A DNA stretch of 63,087 nt from Paracoccus sp. MKU1 (lineage in GTDB: Bacteria; Pseudomonadota; Alphaproteobacteria; Rhodobacterales; Rhodobacteraceae), in contig NZ_LLWQ01000185.1 in assembly GCF_001447385.1 (NCBI RefSeq), forward strand, positions 1 to 63,087, in the 5' to 3' direction. The translations under genes and the position numbers were made by a program. The notes under the pieces are model-generated. The model searched no databases. It saw nothing but the letters and a program-made list of their open reading frames with translations, and was not told the DNA's origin. Positions 1-9,208 of the stretch are shown in pieces (within the stretch, counting starts at the first letter, position 1; the number at the start of each line of letters is the position of its first letter).

Positions 1-726
1 CGCCTGGCCGAGCCGACCGCGGCGCTGATCGTGGGCCTGGCCGGCGATTACGACCACATCGCCGCGCCTGCGACCACCGATGCCAAGAACGTCATGCCCC
101 GCGTCGCGGCGCTGCTCGACGTGATGGTGCTGTCGGATGTCTCGGCCATCCTCGACGCCGAGACCTTCGAGCGGCCGATCTATGCCGGCAACGCCATCCA
201 GGTGGTGAAGTCGCGGGACGCGAAGAAGGTCTTCACCATCCGCACCGCCAGCTTCGACGCGGCGGGCGACGGCGGCACCGCCCCGGTCACCGAGACCGCC
301 GCCGCCGCCGATCCCGGCCTGTCCTCCTGGGTGGCCGACGAGGTGGCCGAGAGCGACCGCCCCGAGCTGACCTCGGCCAAGCGCGTGGTCTCGGGCGGCC
401 GGGGCCTCGGCTCGAAGGAGAGCTTCGCGATCATCGAAGAGCTGGCCGACAAGCTCGGCGCCGCGGTGGGCGCCTCGCGCGCGGCGGTGGACAGCGGCTA
501 TGCGCCGAACGACTGGCAGGTGGGCCAGACCGGCAAGGTCGTCGCCCCCGAGCTCTATGTCGCGGTCGGCATCTCGGGCGCCATCCAGCACCTGGCGGGG
601 ATGAAGGACAGCAAGGTGATCGTGGCGATCAACAAGGACGAGGAGGCGCCGATCTTCCAGATCGCCGATTACGGCCTCGTCGGCGACCTGTTCTCCGTCG
701 TGCCGGAACTCACCGGCAAGCTCTGA
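1..726 (+). CDS. etfA: Electron transfer flavoprotein alpha subunit (5' truncated)
   Basis: The reading frame is open from the first base and ends at TGA 724-726, so about 241 of the usual ~310 residues are visible and the N-terminus lies outside the window. The C-terminal FAD-binding half is intact, with the motif [12 protein letters not shown] and, further on, [20 protein letters not shown] and a conserved [10 protein letters not shown] segment. ETF alpha pairs with ETF beta to carry electrons from acyl-CoA dehydrogenases to ETF-ubiquinone oxidoreductase in the cytoplasm. The 3-hydroxyacyl-CoA dehydrogenase gene 200 nt downstream fits a beta-oxidation context. etfB is presumably just upstream; that is inference. 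A strong hairpin and a dispersed repeat follow the stop codon. Confidence 0.95.
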   Translation, partial: RLAEPTAALIVGLAGDYDHIAAPATTDAKNVMPRVAALLDVMVLSDVSAILDAETFERPIYAGNAIQVVKSRDAKKVFTIRTASFDAAGDGGTAPVTETAAAADPGLSSWVADEVAESDRPELTSAKRVVSGGRGLGSKESFAIIEELADKLGAAVGASRAAVDSGYAPNDWQVGQTGKVVAPELYVAVGISGAIQHLAGMKDSKVIVAINKDEEAPIFQIADYGLVGDLFSVVPELTGKL

Positions 727-729
727 GCG

Positions 730-757
730 CTTCACCGTTTCGCAAATACTCCGGGGG
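730..757 (-). repeat. Dispersed GTATTT element, copy 1
   Basis: Read on the minus strand this is CCCCCGGAGTATTTG followed by CGAAACGGTGAAG. Its GAAG end lies 3 nt after the etfA stop codon. It is one of ten related copies in the window and is joined to the hairpins at 759-810. Confidence 0.8.
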
Positions 758-758
758 A

Positions 759-810
759 GCGCCCCTGCGGCCCCATCGAGGGGCCGCAGGGGCGCGGGGG
801 CAGAGCCCCC
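759..810. terminator. Composite hairpin after etfA
   Basis: There is a perfect 16-bp stem (759-774 with 780-795) around the 5-nt loop 775-779. A second G/C hairpin follows, GGGGGC (796-801) with GCCCCC (805-810) around AGA. Neither is followed by a clear T tract, so termination is a guess from position. The same layout recurs after hbd with a different but equally paired stem. Confidence 0.6.
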
Positions 811-926
811 CGACCGCCCGGAACATATCCCGAAAACCGCCCGGCCGCCCGCCGGGCGGTTTTTACATTGAACCTTCGGGGCGCTTGCGCCTATCGTCCC
901 GACTGACCGACAAAAGGATGAGGTTC

Positions 927-1802
927 ATGGCGATTCAATCGGTGGGCGTGATCGGCGCCGGACAGATGGGCAATGGCATTGCCCACGTCTTCGCGCTGGC
1001 GGGCTATGACGTGCTGATGACCGACATCTCGCGCGAGGCGCTGGACAAGGCCGTGGCGCAGATCGACCACAACCTGGACCGCCAGGTCAGCCGCGGCAAG
1101 ATCTCGACCGAGGACAAGGATGCGGCGATGCGGCGCATCACCACCACCATGACGCTTTCCGACCTGGGCAAGACCGACCTGATCATCGAGGCCGCCACCG
1201 AGCGCGAGACCGTCAAGCAGGCCATCTTCGAGGACCTGCTGCCGCATCTGAAGCCGAACACCATCCTGACCTCGAACACCTCGTCGATCTCGATCACCCG
1301 CCTCGCCAGCCGCACCGACCGGCCCGAGCGCTTCATGGGCTTCCACTTCATGAACCCGGTCCCGGTCATGCAGCTGGTCGAGCTGATCCGCGGCATCGCC
1401 ACCAACGAGGAGACCTACAAGCAGCTGGTCGAGGTGGTCGAGAAGATCGGCAAGACCTCGGCCAGCGCCGAGGATTTCCCCGCCTTCATCGTCAACCGCA
1501 TCCTGATGCCGATGATCAACGAGGCGGTCTATACGCTTTACGAGGGCGTGGGCTCGGTCAAATCCATCGACCAGTCGATGAAGCTGGGCGCCAACCACCC
1601 GATGGGGCCGCTGGAATTGGCGGATTTCATCGGCCTCGACACCTGCCTGGCGATCATGAACGTGCTGCACGAGGGGCTGGCGGACACGAAATACCGTCCC
1701 TGCCCGCTTCTGGTGAAATATGTCGAGGCGGGCTGGTTGGGGCGCAAGACCGGGCGCGGGTTCTACGACTATTCCGGCGAGGAGCCGGTGCCGACGCGCT
1801 GA
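927..1802 (+). CDS. hbd: 3-hydroxybutyryl-CoA dehydrogenase
   Basis: This is an NAD-dependent 3-hydroxyacyl-CoA dehydrogenase of about 291 residues, the usual size for the single-domain bacterial enzyme. The N-terminal Rossmann motif [13 protein letters not shown] is at residues ~7-19, and the catalytic histidine lies in the conserved segment [16 protein letters not shown] near residue 138. The C-terminal domain with [11 protein letters not shown] and [13 protein letters not shown] is complete. I chose ATG 927 because AAAAGG lies about 9 nt upstream; ATG 918 is possible and adds three residues. It interconverts 3-hydroxybutyryl-CoA and acetoacetyl-CoA in fatty acid or polyhydroxybutyrate metabolism. 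Together with etfA upstream it suggests acyl-CoA oxidation, although the hairpin between them argues for separate transcripts. Confidence 0.93.
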   Translation: MAIQSVGVIGAGQMGNGIAHVFALAGYDVLMTDISREALDKAVAQIDHNLDRQVSRGKISTEDKDAAMRRITTTMTLSDLGKTDLIIEAATERETVKQAIFEDLLPHLKPNTILTSNTSSISITRLASRTDRPERFMGFHFMNPVPVMQLVELIRGIATNEETYKQLVEVVEKIGKTSASAEDFPAFIVNRILMPMINEAVYTLYEGVGSVKSIDQSMKLGANHPMGPLELADFIGLDTCLAIMNVLHEGLADTKYRPCPLLVKYVEAGWLGRKTGRGFYDYSGEEPVPTR

Positions 1803-1806
1803 GATC

Positions 1807-1858
1807 GGGGGCTTTGCCCCCACGCCTCATGCGCCCCTTGATGGGGCGCATGAGGCGT
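1807..1858. terminator. Composite hairpin between hbd and plsY
   Basis: GGGGGC (1807-1812) pairs with GCCCCC (1816-1821) around TTT. A perfect 16-bp stem follows, 1822-1837 with 1843-1858, around loop TTGAT. It sits between the convergent genes hbd and plsY and could act on both. The stem differs from the etfA copy at six positions, and all six are compensated. Confidence 0.6.
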
Positions 1859-1859
1859 T

Positions 1860-1886
1860 CCCCCAGGATATTTCCACACGGAAGAA
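1860..1886 (+). repeat. Dispersed GTATTT element, copy 2 (ATATTT variant)
   Basis: The core reads CCCCCAGGATATTT followed by CCACACGGAAGAA. The GAAG end is 2-3 nt from the plsY stop codon (minus strand, 1889-1891). It belongs to the same family as copy 1, in the opposite orientation. Confidence 0.75.
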
Positions 1887-1888
1887 AT

Positions 1889-2473
1889 TCAGGGCTTCCG
1901 GCCGATCTTGGGCTCGGTTCCGGCAAGAATGCGGGCGATGTTGGCGTGGTGGCGGATGAAGATCAGCATCGCCATGAACGCCGTCACCGCCGCCAAACCT
2001 GCCCCGTCCAGCCAAAGGGCGACGAAGGGCGTCAGCGCCGCCGCGACCAGCGCTGAGAGCGAGGAGATCCGGCCGGTCAGCGCCGTCAGCAACCAGATCC
2101 CGCAGGCCGCAAGGCCCAGCCGCCAGTCCAGGGCCAGCAGCGTGCCGAGGAAGGTCGCGACCCCCTTGCCGCCCCGGAAGCCCAGCCAGACCGGGAACAG
2201 GTGGCCGAGAAAGGCCGCCGCCCCCGCGACCAGCGCCGCCTCGGGACCGGCGAGCCAGCGCGCCAGCAGCACGGCGATGGCGCCCTTGCCGCCGTCGAGC
2301 AGCAGCGTCCCCAAGGCGGCGGGCTTGTTGCCGGTGCGCAGCACATTCGTCGCGCCGATATTGCCCGAGCCGATCCGGCGCAGGTCGCCCAGACCCAGCG
2401 CCCGGGTGATGACGATGCCGAAGGGCACCGAGCCCAGCAGATAGCCGATGACGGCCCAGGGGATCAGGCTCAT
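1889..2473 (-). CDS. plsY: Glycerol-3-phosphate acyltransferase PlsY
   Basis: This is a 194-residue integral membrane protein that acylates glycerol 3-phosphate from acyl-phosphate, the first step of phospholipid synthesis. PlsY motifs are present: GSVPFG at residues 14-19, GSGNIGATNVLR at 36-47, and GHLFPVWLGF followed by RGGKGVATFLG around 106-126. Several hydrophobic helices fill the rest, and the length matches the family (~200). It is the last gene of the pyrB-pyrC-plsY unit: its ATG overlaps the pyrC stop by 4 nt, so translation is probably coupled. Confidence 0.95.
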   Translation of the reverse strand: MSLIPWAVIGYLLGSVPFGIVITRALGLGDLRRIGSGNIGATNVLRTGNKPAALGTLLLDGGKGAIAVLLARWLAGPEAALVAGAAAFLGHLFPVWLGFRGGKGVATFLGTLLALDWRLGLAACGIWLLTALTGRISSLSALVAAALTPFVALWLDGAGLAAVTAFMAMLIFIRHHANIARILAGTEPKIGRKP

Positions 2474-3741
2474 GCGCCCTCTCCGAAGACGCGGCGGCCG
2501 GCGACCCAGGTGCCCAGCACCCTGCCCTCCATCCGCGCCCCGTCGAAGGGCGTGTTTTTCGACTTCGACAACAGCGTGAAACGGTCCAGCACGAAAGGCG
2601 CATCAGGGTCGAACAGCACCAGATCGGCCGGCGCGTCCGCCGCAAGCCGCCCGCCCGGCAGGCCGAGGCGCCGCGCCGGGTTCAGCGACATCGCCCGCCA
2701 GAGCTGCGGCAGGCTCAGCCCACCCTGGTGGTAAAGCCGCATCGCCGCCGGCAACAGGGTTTGCAGGCCCACCGCGCCCGGTGCCGCCTCGGCAAAGGGC
2801 AGGCGCTTGCTTTCCTCGTCCTGCGGGGTGTGGAAGCTGGCGATCACGTCGATCAGCCCCTCGGCCACCGCCTCGACCATGGCCAGCCGGTCCTCCTCGG
2901 GGCGGAGCGGCGGGGTGAAGCGGAAGAAGGTGCGATAGCCGCCCACGTCGTATTCGTTGAGCGTCAGGTGATGGATCGAGATGCCGGCGGTCACGTCCAG
3001 CCCGGCCTCGCGCGCCCGCTTCAAGGCCGGCAGGCTGGCCGCGACGGTGATCTGGTCGGCATGGTAGCGGGCGCCGGTCATCGCCACCAGCGCCAGGTCG
3101 CGGTCGAGCCCCATCACCTCGGCCATGGGCGAGACCGCAGGCAAGCCGTAGAGCGAGGCGAACTTGCCCGAGGTGGCCGCCGCGCCCTTCGACAGGCCCG
3201 GTTCCTGCGGGTGACCGACGATCAGCGCGCCCAGGCCGCGGGCATAGGTCATGCAGCGCGACAGGAGCCGGGTGTCGGAAACCACCCGCACCCCGTCGGT
3301 GAAGGCCACGGCGCCCGCATCCCGCAGAAAGCCCATCTCGACCATCTCGCGCCCCTCGCGCGCGCGGGTCAGCGCCGCCATGTGGCGGATGTTCACCGGC
3401 GCGTCGGCCGCCCGACGGGTGGCGAATTCCAGCGATTCCGGCGCATCGATCGGCGGCATCGTGTCGGGCCGCGCGATCACCGTGGTCACGCCACCCGCCG
3501 CCGCCGCCAGCCCGGCGCTGCGGAAGCTTTCCTTGTGCCGCTCGCCCGGCTCGCCGATCTTGACGCCCCAGTCGATCAGCCCGGGCGCCAGACATTTTCC
3601 CGCGCAGTCGATCAGTTCGGCGCCTTGCGGAGCCTCGGCCCCCACGGCCTCGATCCGGCCGTCGCGGACGGTCAGCGTGGCCTCCTCGACCGACTGCCCC
3701 TCGGGATCGATCAGGCGGGCGTTGTGGAAATGCAGGATCAT
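2470..3741 (-). CDS. pyrC: Dihydroorotase-like protein (PyrC' type, probably non-catalytic)
   Basis: This 423-residue amidohydrolase-superfamily protein is encoded directly after pyrB with a 4-nt ATGA overlap. The fold landmarks of type I dihydroorotase are present (APGLID at 52-57, [15 protein letters not shown] near the C-terminus). The zinc ligands are not: the HxH after LID is replaced by G59-V-K61, the carboxylated lysine region reads GAVAFTDG, and the usual DHAPH reads SFHTPQ at 302-307. H177 survives. In pseudomonads such inactive PyrC' subunits are known to hold aspartate carbamoyltransferase together, and the gene order supports that role here. Automatic annotation as an active dihydroorotase would probably be wrong; an active copy should exist elsewhere in the genome. 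Confidence 0.88.
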   Translation of the reverse strand: MILHFHNARLIDPEGQSVEEATLTVRDGRIEAVGAEAPQGAELIDCAGKCLAPGLIDWGVKIGEPGERHKESFRSAGLAAAAGGVTTVIARPDTMPPIDAPESLEFATRRAADAPVNIRHMAALTRAREGREMVEMGFLRDAGAVAFTDGVRVVSDTRLLSRCMTYARGLGALIVGHPQEPGLSKGAAATSGKFASLYGLPAVSPMAEVMGLDRDLALVAMTGARYHADQITVAASLPALKRAREAGLDVTAGISIHHLTLNEYDVGGYRTFFRFTPPLRPEEDRLAMVEAVAEGLIDVIASFHTPQDEESKRLPFAEAAPGAVGLQTLLPAAMRLYHQGGLSLPQLWRAMSLNPARRLGLPGGRLAADAPADLVLFDPDAPFVLDRFTLLSKSKNTPFDGARMEGRVLGTWVAGRRVFGEGA

Positions 3742-4697
3742 GCCATCATCTCCGCCGCCCTGGCGCCGCGTTCCGCCCGCAGGTTGCGCGCCAGCAGGTC
3801 CATCGCCGCCATGCGCACGGCGACGCCCATCTCGACCTGGTCCTGGATCACCGAACGATTGATGTCGTCGGCGATGGTGCCGTCGATCTCGACCCCGCGG
3901 TTCATCGGCCCCGGATGCATGACGATGGCATCGGGCGCCGCCAGCGCCAGCTTTTCGGCATCCAGCCCCCAGCGGTGGTAATATTCCCGCTCGGACGGGA
4001 TGAAGCCGCCGTCCATCCGCTCTTTCTGCAAGCGCAGCATCATCACCACATCGGCGCCCTTCAGCCCCTCGCGCATGTCCTCATGGATCTCGCAGCCCCA
4101 GTCGCGCGCGCCCGAGGGCATCAGCGTCGCCGGTCCGATCAGCCGCAGCCGGTTCTCCATCTTGCCCAGCAGGATCAGGTTCGAGCGCGCGACGCGGCTA
4201 TGCGCGATGTCGCCGCAGATCGCCACGGTCAGCCGGTGCAGCCGGCCCTTGGCGCGGCGGATGGTCAAGGCGTCCAGAAGCGCCTGGGTCGGATGCTCGT
4301 GCCGACCGTCGCCCGCGTTCAGCACCGCGCAATTCACCTTCTGCGCCAGCAGGTCCACCGCGCCCGATTGCGGATGGCGCACCACCAGCAGGTCGGGATG
4401 CATGGCGTTCAGCGTCAGCGCGGTGTCGATCAGCGTCTCGCCCTTCTTCACCGAGCTGGTCTGCATCGCCATGTTCATCACATCGGCGCCCAGCCGCTTG
4501 CCGGCCAGCTCGAAGCTGGACTGCGTGCGGGTCGAGTTCTCGAAGAACATGTTGATCTGTGTCATCCCCGCCAGCGCATCGGAATGCTTCACCGTGCGGC
4601 GGTTCAGGTCGACATAGGTCTCGGCCAGGTCGAGCAGCGTGGTGATTTCGGGGGGGGCGAGCGGCTCGATCCCCAGAAGATGGCGGGCACGGAACAT
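3738..4697 (-). CDS. pyrB: Aspartate carbamoyltransferase catalytic subunit
   Basis: This 319-residue protein condenses carbamoyl phosphate and L-aspartate in the committed step of pyrimidine synthesis. The carbamoyl phosphate loop [12 protein letters not shown] is at 52-63, with S-T-R-T at 55-58. [14 protein letters not shown] is at 129-142, and a HPGPMNRG motif near residue 267 binds the aspartate side. The start at 4697 gives [13 protein letters not shown], typical of alphaproteobacterial PyrB. No pyrI regulatory gene is nearby; the partner appears to be the inactive PyrC next door. It is divergent from the cobA-like gene, with 102 nt between the starts. Confidence 0.96.
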   Translation of the reverse strand: MFRARHLLGIEPLAPPEITTLLDLAETYVDLNRRTVKHSDALAGMTQINMFFENSTRTQSSFELAGKRLGADVMNMAMQTSSVKKGETLIDTALTLNAMHPDLLVVRHPQSGAVDLLAQKVNCAVLNAGDGRHEHPTQALLDALTIRRAKGRLHRLTVAICGDIAHSRVARSNLILLGKMENRLRLIGPATLMPSGARDWGCEIHEDMREGLKGADVVMMLRLQKERMDGGFIPSEREYYHRWGLDAEKLALAAPDAIVMHPGPMNRGVEIDGTIADDINRSVIQDQVEMGVAVRMAAMDLLARNLRAERGARAAEMMA

Positions 4698-4799
4698 GGC
4701 TTGGTCCCCAAGGTCGCGGTCGCGCCTTCTATGGCAAATGGCGGGGCGGGCGGCAAGCAGCCCCTTGCCTTGACGCGGATTTTGCCGCATCGCCAGATC

Positions 4800-5534
4800 A
4801 TGCGTGAACAGATCGGCCTTGTCAGCTTCGTCTCCTCGGGTCCGGGTGATCCCGAGCTTCTGACCCTGCGCGCCGCCCGGCTGCTGGCCCAGGCGGATGT
4901 GGTGCTTTACGACGACCTGGCCTCGGGGCCGGTGCTCGAGCAGGCCGGGCCGCAGGCGCAGCTGATCGGCGTCGGCAAGCGCGCCGGGCGGCCCTCGGCC
5001 AAGCAGGAACATGTCAACGCGCTGCTGGTGGAGCACGCCCGGGCGGGCAAGCATGTGGTGCGGCTGAAATCCGGCGATTCCGGCATCTTCGGCCGGCTGG
5101 AGGAGGAGCTCGCGGCGCTGCGCAGCCACGGCATCCCGTTCCAGATCGTGCCCGGCGTGCCCTCGGCCATGGCCGCCGCCGCCGTCGCCGGCCTGCCGCT
5201 GACCCGGCGCCAGACCGCGCGGCGGCTGCAATTCGTCACCGGCGCCGACGTGACGGGCGGGCTGCCCGAGGACCAGAACTGGACGGCGCTGGCCGATCCG
5301 CGCGCCACCACCGTCGTCTTCATGGGCCAGCGCACCTTCCCGCAGATGGCGGCGCTGCTGGTCGAGAACGGCCTGCCCCCGGACACCCCCGCGCTGCTGG
5401 CCGAGGCGGTCGGCCATCCGCACCAGCGCCTGATCCGCACCACCGTCGCCGAACTCGGCCGGCAACTCGCCAGCGAAGGCCCCAGCCCGCATCCGGCGCT
5501 GATCCTCTACGGCCCGCTGGCCGAGGGGAACTGA
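4800..5534 (+). CDS. cobA: Uroporphyrinogen-III C-methyltransferase (SUMT-like)
   Basis: The 244-residue tetrapyrrole methylase domain has the SUMT signatures [13 protein letters not shown] near the N-terminus, [14 protein letters not shown] in the middle and [13 protein letters not shown] after it. SUMT makes precorrin-2 for siroheme or cobalamin. The second motif deviates from the common GGDPFVFGR (GDSGIFGR here), so a related precorrin methylase is possible. It starts at ATG 4800. There is no fused CysG dehydrogenase domain. It is followed by DUF2478 and TusA-like genes on the same strand, which hints at a sulfur or cofactor context, but a repeat copy separates them by about 84 nt. Confidence 0.85.
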   Translation: MREQIGLVSFVSSGPGDPELLTLRAARLLAQADVVLYDDLASGPVLEQAGPQAQLIGVGKRAGRPSAKQEHVNALLVEHARAGKHVVRLKSGDSGIFGRLEEELAALRSHGIPFQIVPGVPSAMAAAAVAGLPLTRRQTARRLQFVTGADVTGGLPEDQNWTALADPRATTVVFMGQRTFPQMAALLVENGLPPDTPALLAEAVGHPHQRLIRTTVAELGRQLASEGPSPHPALILYGPLAEGN

Positions 5535-5543
5535 GCCTGGCAA

Positions 5544-5566
5544 CTTCTCTGTTGCCCAAATACCCG
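5544..5566 (-). repeat. Dispersed GTATTT element, copy 3
   Basis: On the minus strand it reads GGGTATTTGGGCAACAGAGAAG. The GAAG end lies 9 nt after the cobA stop codon. It is almost identical to the copy at 50033-50056. Confidence 0.75.
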
Positions 5567-5618
5567 ATATTGCACCCGCGCGCCCAAAAGCTATGCTGGC
5601 CGCCGAGAGAGGACCGCC

Positions 5619-6134
5619 ATGCTGGGTTTCGTGACCGTTCAGGACAATGCGCCGGGTGCCGGCGACCGGCTGCTGATCGCCGCAGCCGAGCGCCTGGCCG
5701 CCGCCGGAATGCGGCTGGCGGGCGCGGTGCAAATCAATACCGAACCGGCGCCGGGGGGCGATTGCGACATGGACCTGCGCATCCTCGGCGACGACGGGCC
5801 GCTGCTGCGCATCACCCAGTCGCTCGGCCCGGGGGCGCAGGCCTGCCGGCTGGATACCGGGGCGCTGGCCCAGGCCGTCGCGCGCACCGAAGCGGTGCTG
5901 GACCGCGGGGCCGAGCTGCTGATCGTCAACAAGTTCGGCAAGCAGGAATGTTTCGGCCGCGGCTTTCGCGAAACCATCGCCCGCGCGCTTGCCGCAGGCA
6001 TCCCGGTTCTGGTGCATGTTCCCGACGAACAGCTGCCCGCCTTTCGCGAATTCGCCGGCGAACTGGCCGAAGAGCTGCCGCCCGAGCGGATCGAGGACTG
6101 GTGCCGCGCCCGGCTGACCAGCTCGGCCGCCTGA
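5619..6134 (+). CDS. DUF2478 family protein
   Basis: This 171-residue protein matches my memory of the DUF2478 family, with the family-typical stretches [33 protein letters not shown] and [11 protein letters not shown]. The sequence suggests a small nucleotide-binding-like alpha/beta fold, but no Walker A lysine loop of the usual form is visible, so the activity is unknown. It starts at ATG 5619 after GAGAGAGGA. It is followed after 2 nt by a TusA-like gene and preceded by a SUMT gene, so a link to sulfur or tetrapyrrole/molybdenum cofactor metabolism is possible. That is inference from neighbours only. Confidence 0.8.
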   Translation: MLGFVTVQDNAPGAGDRLLIAAAERLAAAGMRLAGAVQINTEPAPGGDCDMDLRILGDDGPLLRITQSLGPGAQACRLDTGALAQAVARTEAVLDRGAELLIVNKFGKQECFGRGFRETIARALAAGIPVLVHVPDEQLPAFREFAGELAEELPPERIEDWCRARLTSSAA

Positions 6135-6136
6135 CC

Positions 6137-6379
6137 ATGCAGATCGACGCGCGCGGCCTGCTCTGCCCCCTGCCGGTGCTGCGGCTGCGCAAGCGGCTGA
6201 TGGCGCTGCCGCGGGGCACGCGGGTCACGCTGCTGGCCACCGACCCCGCCGCGGTGATCGACGTGCCGCATTTCTGCGCCGAATCCGGCCATCGCCTGAT
6301 CGGCAGCCGCGAGATCGCCCCGGGCGAGACCGAATACATCGTCGAACGCGGCCCCGCCTGCGCCATCGCCGCGGACTGA
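6137..6379 (+). CDS. TusA-like sulfur carrier protein
   Basis: This 80-residue protein has the SirA/TusA fold signature near its start, [16 protein letters not shown], with the acceptor Cys10 in the CPLP (CPxP) motif. TusA-family proteins carry persulfide sulfur between cysteine desulfurases and acceptors such as tRNA thiolation or cofactor enzymes. The gene begins 2 nt after the DUF2478 stop, and its own stop overlaps the next start as TGATG, so it is the middle cistron of a tight operon. A second cysteine, in HFCAESGH, lies near residue 49. Assignment to TusA rather than YedF or another paralogue cannot be made from sequence alone. Confidence 0.87.
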   Translation: MQIDARGLLCPLPVLRLRKRLMALPRGTRVTLLATDPAAVIDVPHFCAESGHRLIGSREIAPGETEYIVERGPACAIAAD

Positions 6380-7308
6380 TGCTGGCGATCTTCCTGAAGA
6401 CCCTGCCGTTCTTTCTCGTCATCGGCACGGGCTGGCTGGCCGGGCGCACGCGCTTCTTCCCGCCCGAGGCGACCGGCTGGCTGACGAAGTTCGTCTTCTA
6501 CTTCGCGCTGTCGGCCATGCTGTTCCGCTTTGCCGCGACACTGGACGTGGCGAGCCTTTTCGACCCGGCCTTCGTGCTGGCCTATCTTTGCGGCTCGGCC
6601 GCGCTCTGGGCACTGGGTTTCGCGGTGGCGCGCTGGCGCCGCCAGCCGCTCGTCACCGCGGCGATGGAGGCGCATACGGCGATGACCGGCAATACCGGCT
6701 TCCTGGGCGTGCCGATGCTGGTCGTGCTGCTGGGCGAGCGTGCCATCGGCCCGGTGCTGATGGTGCTGACCATCGACATGGTGGTGTTCTCGACCCTCAT
6801 CACCCTGATTGTCACCGCGGCACGGCAGGGGCGGGTGCGGCTCTCGACGCTGTGGCCCCTGCTGCGCGGCATCGTCTCGAACCCGATGATCGTCTCGATG
6901 CTGGCCGGCCTGGCCTGGGCCGGGCTGCATCTGCCGATGCCCGGGCCGCTGGACGAGTTCCTGGCGCTCTTGGGCGCCTCGGCGACGCCGGGGGCGCTGT
7001 TCGCCATCGGCGCCAGCCTGGCCGGGCGCGCGGCCGAACGCATGGGCCCGGCGCTCTGGCTCGGCTTCGCCAAGCTGGTGCTGCATCCGCTGGCGGTGGG
7101 CATCGCCGCGCTGGCGGTATTCGGGGTCGAGCCCTATGCCGCGGGCGTGATGATCGCGGCGGCGGCGCTGCCTGTGGCGGGCAATGTCTATATCCTCGCG
7201 CAATATTTCGGCACCGCCGTGCAGCGCGTCTCGGCGGCCATCCTGATCTCGACCGCGGCCAGCATCGCCACGGTTCCCGTCGTCATTCACTGGATCACGA
7301 AAGGCTAG
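6379..7308 (+). CDS. AEC family transporter (auxin efflux carrier-like permease)
   Basis: This 309-residue, very hydrophobic protein has about ten predicted membrane helices and the family features of AEC permeases: an N-terminal LPFFLVIGTGWLAG, the mid-protein HTAMTGNTGFLGVP, and a C-terminal helix after AALPVAGNVYILAQ. AEC proteins export or import small organic anions (malonate, malate and similar); the substrate cannot be told here. Its start overlaps the TusA-like stop by 1 nt and it ends 3 nt before the crotonase gene, so all four genes from DUF2478 to crotonase look co-transcribed. Confidence 0.87.
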   Translation: MLAIFLKTLPFFLVIGTGWLAGRTRFFPPEATGWLTKFVFYFALSAMLFRFAATLDVASLFDPAFVLAYLCGSAALWALGFAVARWRRQPLVTAAMEAHTAMTGNTGFLGVPMLVVLLGERAIGPVLMVLTIDMVVFSTLITLIVTAARQGRVRLSTLWPLLRGIVSNPMIVSMLAGLAWAGLHLPMPGPLDEFLALLGASATPGALFAIGASLAGRAAERMGPALWLGFAKLVLHPLAVGIAALAVFGVEPYAAGVMIAAAALPVAGNVYILAQYFGTAVQRVSAAILISTAASIATVPVVIHWITKG

Positions 7309-7311
7309 ACC

Positions 7312-8109
7312 ATGCAGGATCTGCGGCTGAACAACCTGCTCTTCGACATGGATCAGGACGGCATCGCCACCGTCACCCTGAACCGCGCCGCCAAGCGCAA
7401 CGCCCTGAATGCCGAGACCATCGAGGAGTTGGTCGCGGTGTTTTCCGCCCTGCCCGCCTCGGGCGCCCGCGCGGTGGTGCTGCGCGCCGAGGGACCGCAT
7501 TTCTGCGCCGGGCTGGACCTGGTCGAGCACGGGCGCGAGGAACGCAGCCCCGCCGCGTTCATGCGCATCTGCCTGCGCTGGCACGAGGCGTTCAACAAGA
7601 TCGAATATGGCGGCATTCCGGTCATCGCCGCGCTCAAGGGCGCGGTGGTCGGCGGCGGGCTGGAACTCGCCTCGTCGGTCCATATCCGGGTGATGGACGA
7701 AACCACCTATTTCGGCCTGCCCGAGGGGCAGCGCGGGCTGTTCACCGGCGGCGGCGCCACCATTCGCGTGCCCCGGCTGATCGGCCAGGCGCGCATGGTG
7801 GACATGATGCTGACCGGCCGGCTGTATTCCGGCGAGGAGGCGGTGCAGGTCGGGCTGGCGCAATACCGCGTGGCCGACAGCGAGGTCCGGGCCTACGATC
7901 TTGCCCGCCGGGTGGCGCAGAACACGCCCTTGTCGAACTTCGCCGCCTGCTCGGCGATCTCGCATATGCAGAACATGTCGGGGCTGGATGCCGCCTATGC
8001 CGAGGCCATGGTCGCCGGCATCGTCAACACCCAGGACGCCGCTAGGGGAAGGCTCGACAGCTTCGCCCAGGGCACGGCGCAGAAGATCAAGCCGGGCGAG
8101 GCGGGCTGA
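7312..8109 (+). CDS. Crotonase / enoyl-CoA hydratase family protein
   Basis: This 265-residue crotonase-fold enzyme has an oxyanion-hole segment HFCAGLDL around residues 63-70 and the second oxyanion stretch [13 protein letters not shown] near 111-123. The catalytic region reads [17 protein letters not shown]; a glutamate equivalent to the hydratase acid is present in PEGQ. Crotonases hydrate, isomerise or cleave acyl-CoA thioesters, and the exact reaction is not readable. Only 3 nt separate it from the AEC permease gene, which could supply or remove the acid substrate (inference). Confidence 0.85.
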   Translation: MQDLRLNNLLFDMDQDGIATVTLNRAAKRNALNAETIEELVAVFSALPASGARAVVLRAEGPHFCAGLDLVEHGREERSPAAFMRICLRWHEAFNKIEYGGIPVIAALKGAVVGGGLELASSVHIRVMDETTYFGLPEGQRGLFTGGGATIRVPRLIGQARMVDMMLTGRLYSGEEAVQVGLAQYRVADSEVRAYDLARRVAQNTPLSNFAACSAISHMQNMSGLDAAYAEAMVAGIVNTQDAARGRLDSFAQGTAQKIKPGEAG

Positions 8110-8215
8110 CCCCGCCAGCGCAGCAAGGTTTCGGCCGCAAGAAACGGATCGCGGCCGCAGGCCCTGGCGGCAACATGCCCCCGTAGCCGGCCCGAGAGGC
8201 CGGGAAGGAGGGAAG

Positions 8216-9163
8216 ATGATGCAAGAGCCGACCGCCGCCAACCGCCCCATGACGCCGCTGGAATGGGCCTTGTTGCTGGCGCTGTCCGCGGTCTGGGGCG
8301 GGTCGTTCTTTTTCAACGCCGTCGCGGTGCGGGAATTGCCGGTGTTCACCGTGGTGGTGTCGCGCGTGGCGCTGGCCGCGCTGATCCTGCTGGCCATCCT
8401 GCGGCTGCGAGGCGAGCGGATGCCGCGGGGCCGCGCGGTCTGGGCGGCGTTCTTCGGCATGGGCCTGCTGAACAACGCCATCCCGTTTTCGCTGATCGTC
8501 TGGGGACAGCAGCATATCGCCTCGGGCGCGGCCTCGATCCTGAATGCCTCGACGCCGCTCTTCACCGTGATCCTCGCCCATGTGCTGACCAGCGACGAGC
8601 GCATGACCGGCGGCAAGCTGGCCGGGGTTCTCATCGGCTTTGCCGGCGTGGCCGCGATGATCGGCGCGGATGCGCTGCACGACCTGGGCGCGCATGTCGT
8701 GGCGCAGCTTGCCTGCCTTGCCGGGGCCATATCCTATGGCTTCGCAGGCATCTACGGACGCCGGTTCCGCGCGATGGGGGTCAGCTCGATGAGCACGGCG
8801 ACCGGACAGGTGATCGCGTCCAGCCTGATCCTGCTGCCGCTTGTCGCGGTCGTCGACCGGCCATGGACGCTTGCGGCGCCAAGCCCGGCGGCCGCCCTTG
8901 CGCTGATCGGCCTCGCCGCGATTTCGACCGCGCTGGCCTATGTGCTGTATTTCCGCATCCTCGCCACGGCGGGCGCGACCAATCTTGTGCTGGTGACCTT
9001 CCTGATCCCGGTCAGCGCGATCCTGCTGGGCACCCTGTTTCTGGGCGAAGCCCTGCAACCGCGCCAGTTCGCCGGCATGGCGCTGATCGGGCTGGGGCTG
9101 GCGGCGATCGACGGGCGGCCGTGGCAGGCCGTCCGGCGGCGAAGAGGCGATTCGGCGGCATGA
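8216..9163 (+). CDS. EamA/DMT family transporter
   Basis: This 315-residue protein has ten hydrophobic segments arranged as two EamA repeats. The first begins LLLALSAVWGGSFFFNAVAV and the second around LACLAGAISYGFAGIYG, each with the drug/metabolite-exporter pattern. The start is ATG 8216 (or the adjacent ATG 8219) after GGAAGGAGGGAAG. A 106-nt gap with no evident terminator separates it from the crotonase gene, so it may have its own promoter. EamA proteins export metabolites or amino acids; no substrate can be assigned. Confidence 0.88.
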   Translation: MMQEPTAANRPMTPLEWALLLALSAVWGGSFFFNAVAVRELPVFTVVVSRVALAALILLAILRLRGERMPRGRAVWAAFFGMGLLNNAIPFSLIVWGQQHIASGAASILNASTPLFTVILAHVLTSDERMTGGKLAGVLIGFAGVAAMIGADALHDLGAHVVAQLACLAGAISYGFAGIYGRRFRAMGVSSMSTATGQVIASSLILLPLVAVVDRPWTLAAPSPAAALALIGLAAISTALAYVLYFRILATAGATNLVLVTFLIPVSAILLGTLFLGEALQPRQFAGMALIGLGLAAIDGRPWQAVRRRRGDSAA

Positions 9164-9208
9164 GCCTGTCCGCCTGACAGCCCATGCCGCAGGCCGCGGC
9201 AGCGCGGG

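Noticed and set aside
3738..6017. 759-residue frame covering pyrB with a long N-terminal extension
   Set aside because: The extension is antisense to the cobA-like and DUF2478 genes; PyrB begins at 4697.
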